NCBI GenBank assembly: GCA_001778375.1
Contig: MFGV01000015.1
Span: 1 to 51,936, forward strand
Direction of reading: 5' to 3'
DNA from: Candidatus Firestonebacteria bacterium RIFOXYD2_FULL_39_29
GTDB lineage: Bacteria > Oederibacteriota > D2-FULL-39-29
DNA: 51,936 bases
Shown here: in pieces, positions 49,495 to 51,936 of the stretch
Position numbering within the stretch: position 1 is the stretch's first letter
Layout: each line of letters begins with the position of its first letter
The notes under the pieces: generated by a model
What the model was told of the DNA's origin: nothing
The model's input: only the letters and a program-made list of their open reading frames with translations
The model's database searches: none
Made by a program: the position numbers and the translations under genes

Positions 49495-49941
49495 ATGAAA
49501 AAGAAAAGAAAGATAATAATCACGTCTTTTGTGGCTGCAATAATAATCTTTTGCATTATTGGAAGAATATTGTTGAAAGAAAAAACTTTAACCGAAAGAG
49601 CAGCCTTGATAAGTGAGTTATCTGTTCCGGACAATGTTAAAGTCGTTAAACACGATGAATTTTGGTGGATTTCAAATGGATACCTTTACCTTGAAATTCA
49701 ATTAGAAAAAGAGCAGTTGAATAAAATAGTTGATGAAGCTAAAACAAAAAAAGAGTATTTACTTGGAGACAAGATAGAGAATTTGAATTGGTATCTTTCA
49801 GGTAAATATGTACTGCCAAAAGATTTATCAAAAGTGTATTATTGGTATGAAAAGTCTAAATCTAGTGATCCTTTACGATATACTATAGTGCTAATTGATA
49901 TGGTGAGCGGTAAATTGATAGTTTATGTAAGTGACAGTTAA
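49495..49941 (+). CDS. Small single-helix membrane protein, unknown function
   Basis: 148 residues from ATG 49495, chosen for GGAACGAGG upstream; an ATG 48 bases earlier has no such signal. A basic N-terminus (KKKRK) leads into one membrane helix (IIITSFVAAIIIFCIIGRIL), then an extracytoplasmic domain of about 115 residues with alternating strands (VKVVKHDEFWWISNGYLYLEIQL, LENLNWYLSG-like). No family is recognised. It follows the 47912 gene by 59 bases in the same direction. Confidence 0.65.
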   Translation: MKKKRKIIITSFVAAIIIFCIIGRILLKEKTLTERAALISELSVPDNVKVVKHDEFWWISNGYLYLEIQLEKEQLNKIVDEAKTKKEYLLGDKIENLNWYLSGKYVLPKDLSKVYYWYEKSKSSDPLRYTIVLIDMVSGKLIVYVSDS

Positions 49942-50025
49942 AAATATGTAAGAGAGAGTGAGACAAACAGCCCAATAAATCGGTAGAGCTGCAAAAAAGG
50001 TAAATAGACAGCGCAGGAGTGTAAT

Positions 50026-50478
50026 ATGTATCTGGGAATGCTGAATAAAAGAAAATTGTATTATCAATATTGTAATGATAAGAATTTAAAGGTTGTTTTG
50101 AAGAATGCGTCCTGGGTTTTATGTGTAATTGCGACTAAAAGCGTGAATATTGATGGCTTAGATGAAAATCTAAACTACTATTTAAGTAAAAAGCCCTGTT
50201 GGATAACTACTGGCGGTCCAAAGGCAGTAAGTATTCATGATTTTATAGATGCAAAAACTCGAGGACGGAAATATTTTGATAAAGTTATTACAGACTTTGA
50301 TACAATACTGAAAGGAGCCTTGAGAAATTCAATATATTTAACTGAGAACTCAAAGAAAATAATAACAAAACAGATATTTTTAGACGTTTCCAAGCGAAAG
50401 CCCATCGGCGGAAGCAGTTTTAAAATACTATTGCGTGAAATGAAAAAGGAATGCTTCCTGAAAAGAGGGAACAAATGA
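50026..50478 (+). CDS. Hypothetical protein, 150 residues
   Basis: CAGGAG precedes the ATG at good spacing. The protein is soluble-looking and basic, with segments NASWVLCVIATKSVNIDG, KPCWITTGGPKAVSIHDF and KGALRNSIYLTENSKK. No signal peptide, membrane helix or known motif is seen. It overlaps the next gene by 4 nt (ATGA), which supports its being a translated gene. Confidence 0.6.
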   Translation: MYLGMLNKRKLYYQYCNDKNLKVVLKNASWVLCVIATKSVNIDGLDENLNYYLSKKPCWITTGGPKAVSIHDFIDAKTRGRKYFDKVITDFDTILKGALRNSIYLTENSKKIITKQIFLDVSKRKPIGGSSFKILLREMKKECFLKRGNK

Positions 50479-51587
50479 AGAAGCAAAATATAAGCAAGCT
50501 AAAGATTGTTGCTGTGCTGGTATCTGTTGTTTTGCTTGGCCTTTTATTTGTAATATATTTTGCTTCTGATTTAGCTCGTGAGGTTGAAGGTAGGAAAAAT
50601 GTTGAAAGATGCAGGTTGTTAAAAGTTGGTATGACAAGAAGCCAAGTTAGAGGCATAATGAAAGCCACTCCGATGAGTATGCATGCCGAAGAAAATATAA
50701 CGGAAACATGGTATTTTGAGGGGCCGCATGCAGCATCAACAGCTCCCCATGTGATATTTGATAAACAAACTGGAAAAGCTATTAAAATTATTTGCGATGA
50801 TTCAGGTATCCAAGTGTTAGAGAAAAAGGATGACATAAAAAGCAAGAGTGAAGAATCAATACCTGAAGGGAAAAAGTATGGCAATGTTACGCCAATAAAA
50901 AAAGAGCTGGAAAATGAAATACTAAAACAGTTGAATAAAAGCGCTTTTATTGTTGAGACAAATATTCTTACTCAAACCCCAAAGGCAAGAGCTCTTGTTG
51001 CCTGGATGATTGACCCTGAAAAAGTACCATTAATGACAGAAAATGCATATACTTGTCCGGAGTATTCCAGAGGGAATCACTACAGCGGTCCATTAAGGAT
51101 ATCTTTGTTGGATCTTACAACACTGAAAATAATAAACACTTTAGACGTAATAAATGGACGGGGAAAGGATAAATTTGATTTACCTTATAGAATAAAAGGT
51201 AATAATTGGGAAAATTATCATAATCCTGATTTGTCTGCATGGTACAAAATTAGTAAAAAACCCTTTACGGAAGAGGAATGGGATAATCCGCCTATCATGT
51301 GGCTTAAGGACTATAATGGCGATGGAAAATTATTAGAATTCGGTTTGTTTGATCAAATAGCTTGTATGGGGATATATACCTGCTGTATCGGCTATTCCGA
51401 AAAGCAGGACAACGTTATCTTTTATAAAGTAGACGACAAAGACTGGGCGGACTACTTATTTAGAGAGAAACAGAAAAGACCAGGCGAATGGGAATTTGAA
51501 GTAGATTATCGCGGAAGAGGCGGCGGTTTAGCAAAAACAAAAGTAAAATACAATAAAGAAAAAGAATGCTTTGAAACTGTAAAGTAA
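50475..51587 (+). CDS. Membrane-anchored protein with BamE/SmpA-like domain
   Basis: 370 residues from ATG 50475 (overlapping the upstream stop, with AGAGGG before it). One N-terminal helix (IVAVLVSVVLLGLLFVIYFA) is followed at about residues 45-110 by the SmpA/OmlA pattern CRLLKVGMTRSQVRGIMKATP, then TWYFEGP and VIFDKQTGKAIKII; this fold occurs in BamE and in many small envelope proteins. The C-terminal 250 residues contain DYNGDGKLLEFGLFDQ, a calcium-loop-like acidic segment, and several aromatic strands. It is an extracytoplasmic protein; the function is unknown. Confidence 0.7.
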   Translation: MKKQNISKLKIVAVLVSVVLLGLLFVIYFASDLAREVEGRKNVERCRLLKVGMTRSQVRGIMKATPMSMHAEENITETWYFEGPHAASTAPHVIFDKQTGKAIKIICDDSGIQVLEKKDDIKSKSEESIPEGKKYGNVTPIKKELENEILKQLNKSAFIVETNILTQTPKARALVAWMIDPEKVPLMTENAYTCPEYSRGNHYSGPLRISLLDLTTLKIINTLDVINGRGKDKFDLPYRIKGNNWENYHNPDLSAWYKISKKPFTEEEWDNPPIMWLKDYNGDGKLLEFGLFDQIACMGIYTCCIGYSEKQDNVIFYKVDDKDWADYLFREKQKRPGEWEFEVDYRGRGGGLAKTKVKYNKEKECFETVK

Positions 51588-51606
51588 TTATATACTTGAG
51601 GTGAGA

Positions 51607-51936
51607 ATGAAGAAAACGAGATTGTTTTTAATAGCGTTACCGTTCTTTTTGTTTGCTGTAATAGATTTCAATTCTGATGTATGGGCGCAGCAGGAAACAA
51701 GAAACGACAAAAAGGTATCTGAAAAAGAAATTGCAAAACTGCTGCAGGATTTGATAACTGATGATAAAACTGTCCAGAGAAAAATATTAGAAAATCTCAA
51801 AAAGATTGATAAGAATATAATAATAGAGTTTTGTAAAAAAGTATTACGAGGTACAATTCCCCCAAAGCAGTGGACACAAAGAAGAGATGGTGCTAATATA
51901 GGAACCGTCTCAGGGACGGAGGTGTCCAATGGAAGA
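51607..51936 (+). CDS. Secreted hypothetical protein, 3' end cut by window edge
   Basis: The frame from ATG 51607, with GAGGTGAG upstream, is open for 110 codons to the last base. The N-terminus is a clear signal peptide (KTRLFLIALPFFLFAVI, cleavage near VWA-QQ). The mature part begins with a charged helical stretch (EKEIAKLLQDLITDDKTVQRKILENLKK), as in short HEAT-like or helical repeat domains. It lies 19 bases after the previous stop and is probably in the same transcript. Function is unknown. Confidence 0.65.
   Translation, partial: MKKTRLFLIALPFFLFAVIDFNSDVWAQQETRNDKKVSEKEIAKLLQDLITDDKTVQRKILENLKKIDKNIIIEFCKKVLRGTIPPKQWTQRRDGANIGTVSGTEVSNGR

Overview
The window looks like a chromosome fragment from an uncultured Gram-negative bacterium, probably a candidate-phylum lineage of the Elusimicrobia/Omnitrophica/Firestonebacteria kind. 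The reasons are an OmpA-type protein, a lipoprotein, many PQQ-like beta-propellers, radical SAM enzymes, AT-rich coding sequence with Shine-Dalgarno-led ATG/TTG/GTG starts, and many short palindromic and tandem repeats between genes. This placement is inference; no ribosomal RNA or other phylogenetic marker was used. 50 protein genes (two cut by the window edges) and one tRNA-Arg(CCU) are called.

Left part (1-6.6 kb): the end of a MORN/YwqK-type repeat gene, a tRNA, then a tight five-gene operon (PHP phosphoesterase, TPR protein, GH57 glycosidase, periplasmic-binding lipoprotein with a FlgO-like insert, VanZ-like protein).

Propeller and redox region (6.7-21.6 kb): four PQQ-like propellers (a fifth lies at 24.9 kb), one NHL-type propeller and a second YwqK-type protein, separated by repeat-laden spacers. 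They lead into a redox operon at 13.8-21.6 kb: small Cys4 protein, Tat-like ferredoxin, NapH/NosR-like membrane polyferredoxin, membrane-anchored PQQ-like propeller, NuoE-NuoF fusion, and a 2Fe-2S/GltD-like/NuoG-like flavoprotein that appears to lack its NAD(P)H domain. I infer a route between cytoplasmic NADH and the membrane/periplasm, possibly with flavin-based bifurcation. This is the best candidate for an undescribed system.

Middle (21.9-34.5 kb): a glycosyltransferase, a mobile-looking stretch (wHTH fragment, ORF6N protein, cloverleaf repeats), another membrane propeller, and a coupled UbiA - radical SAM - membrane protein pair - methyltransferase - radical SAM/SPASM cluster that looks biosynthetic. 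After it come a UroD-family protein and a GIY-YIG nuclease bracketed by three copies of one hairpin repeat.

Right part (33.5-52 kb): mostly housekeeping genes: ndk-fba, a sugar isomerase/epimerase, a tandem pair of EamA exporters, trpB2, an MBL hydrolase, cysE and an MFS transporter, a large OmpA/coiled-coil protein with a consensus promoter at its start codon, and rsmA. It ends in an accessory run of TPR, membrane and BamE-like proteins of unknown role.

Spacers carry several repeat families: a covarying hairpin with GTCAT and ATCCAGTGTC ends (7 copies), a three-stem cloverleaf (3 copies), a GCAAAGG hairpin (2 copies), and degenerate tandem tracts with periods of 7, 9 and 10 bp, many just upstream of start codons. 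One palindromic element sits in frame inside a coding sequence.
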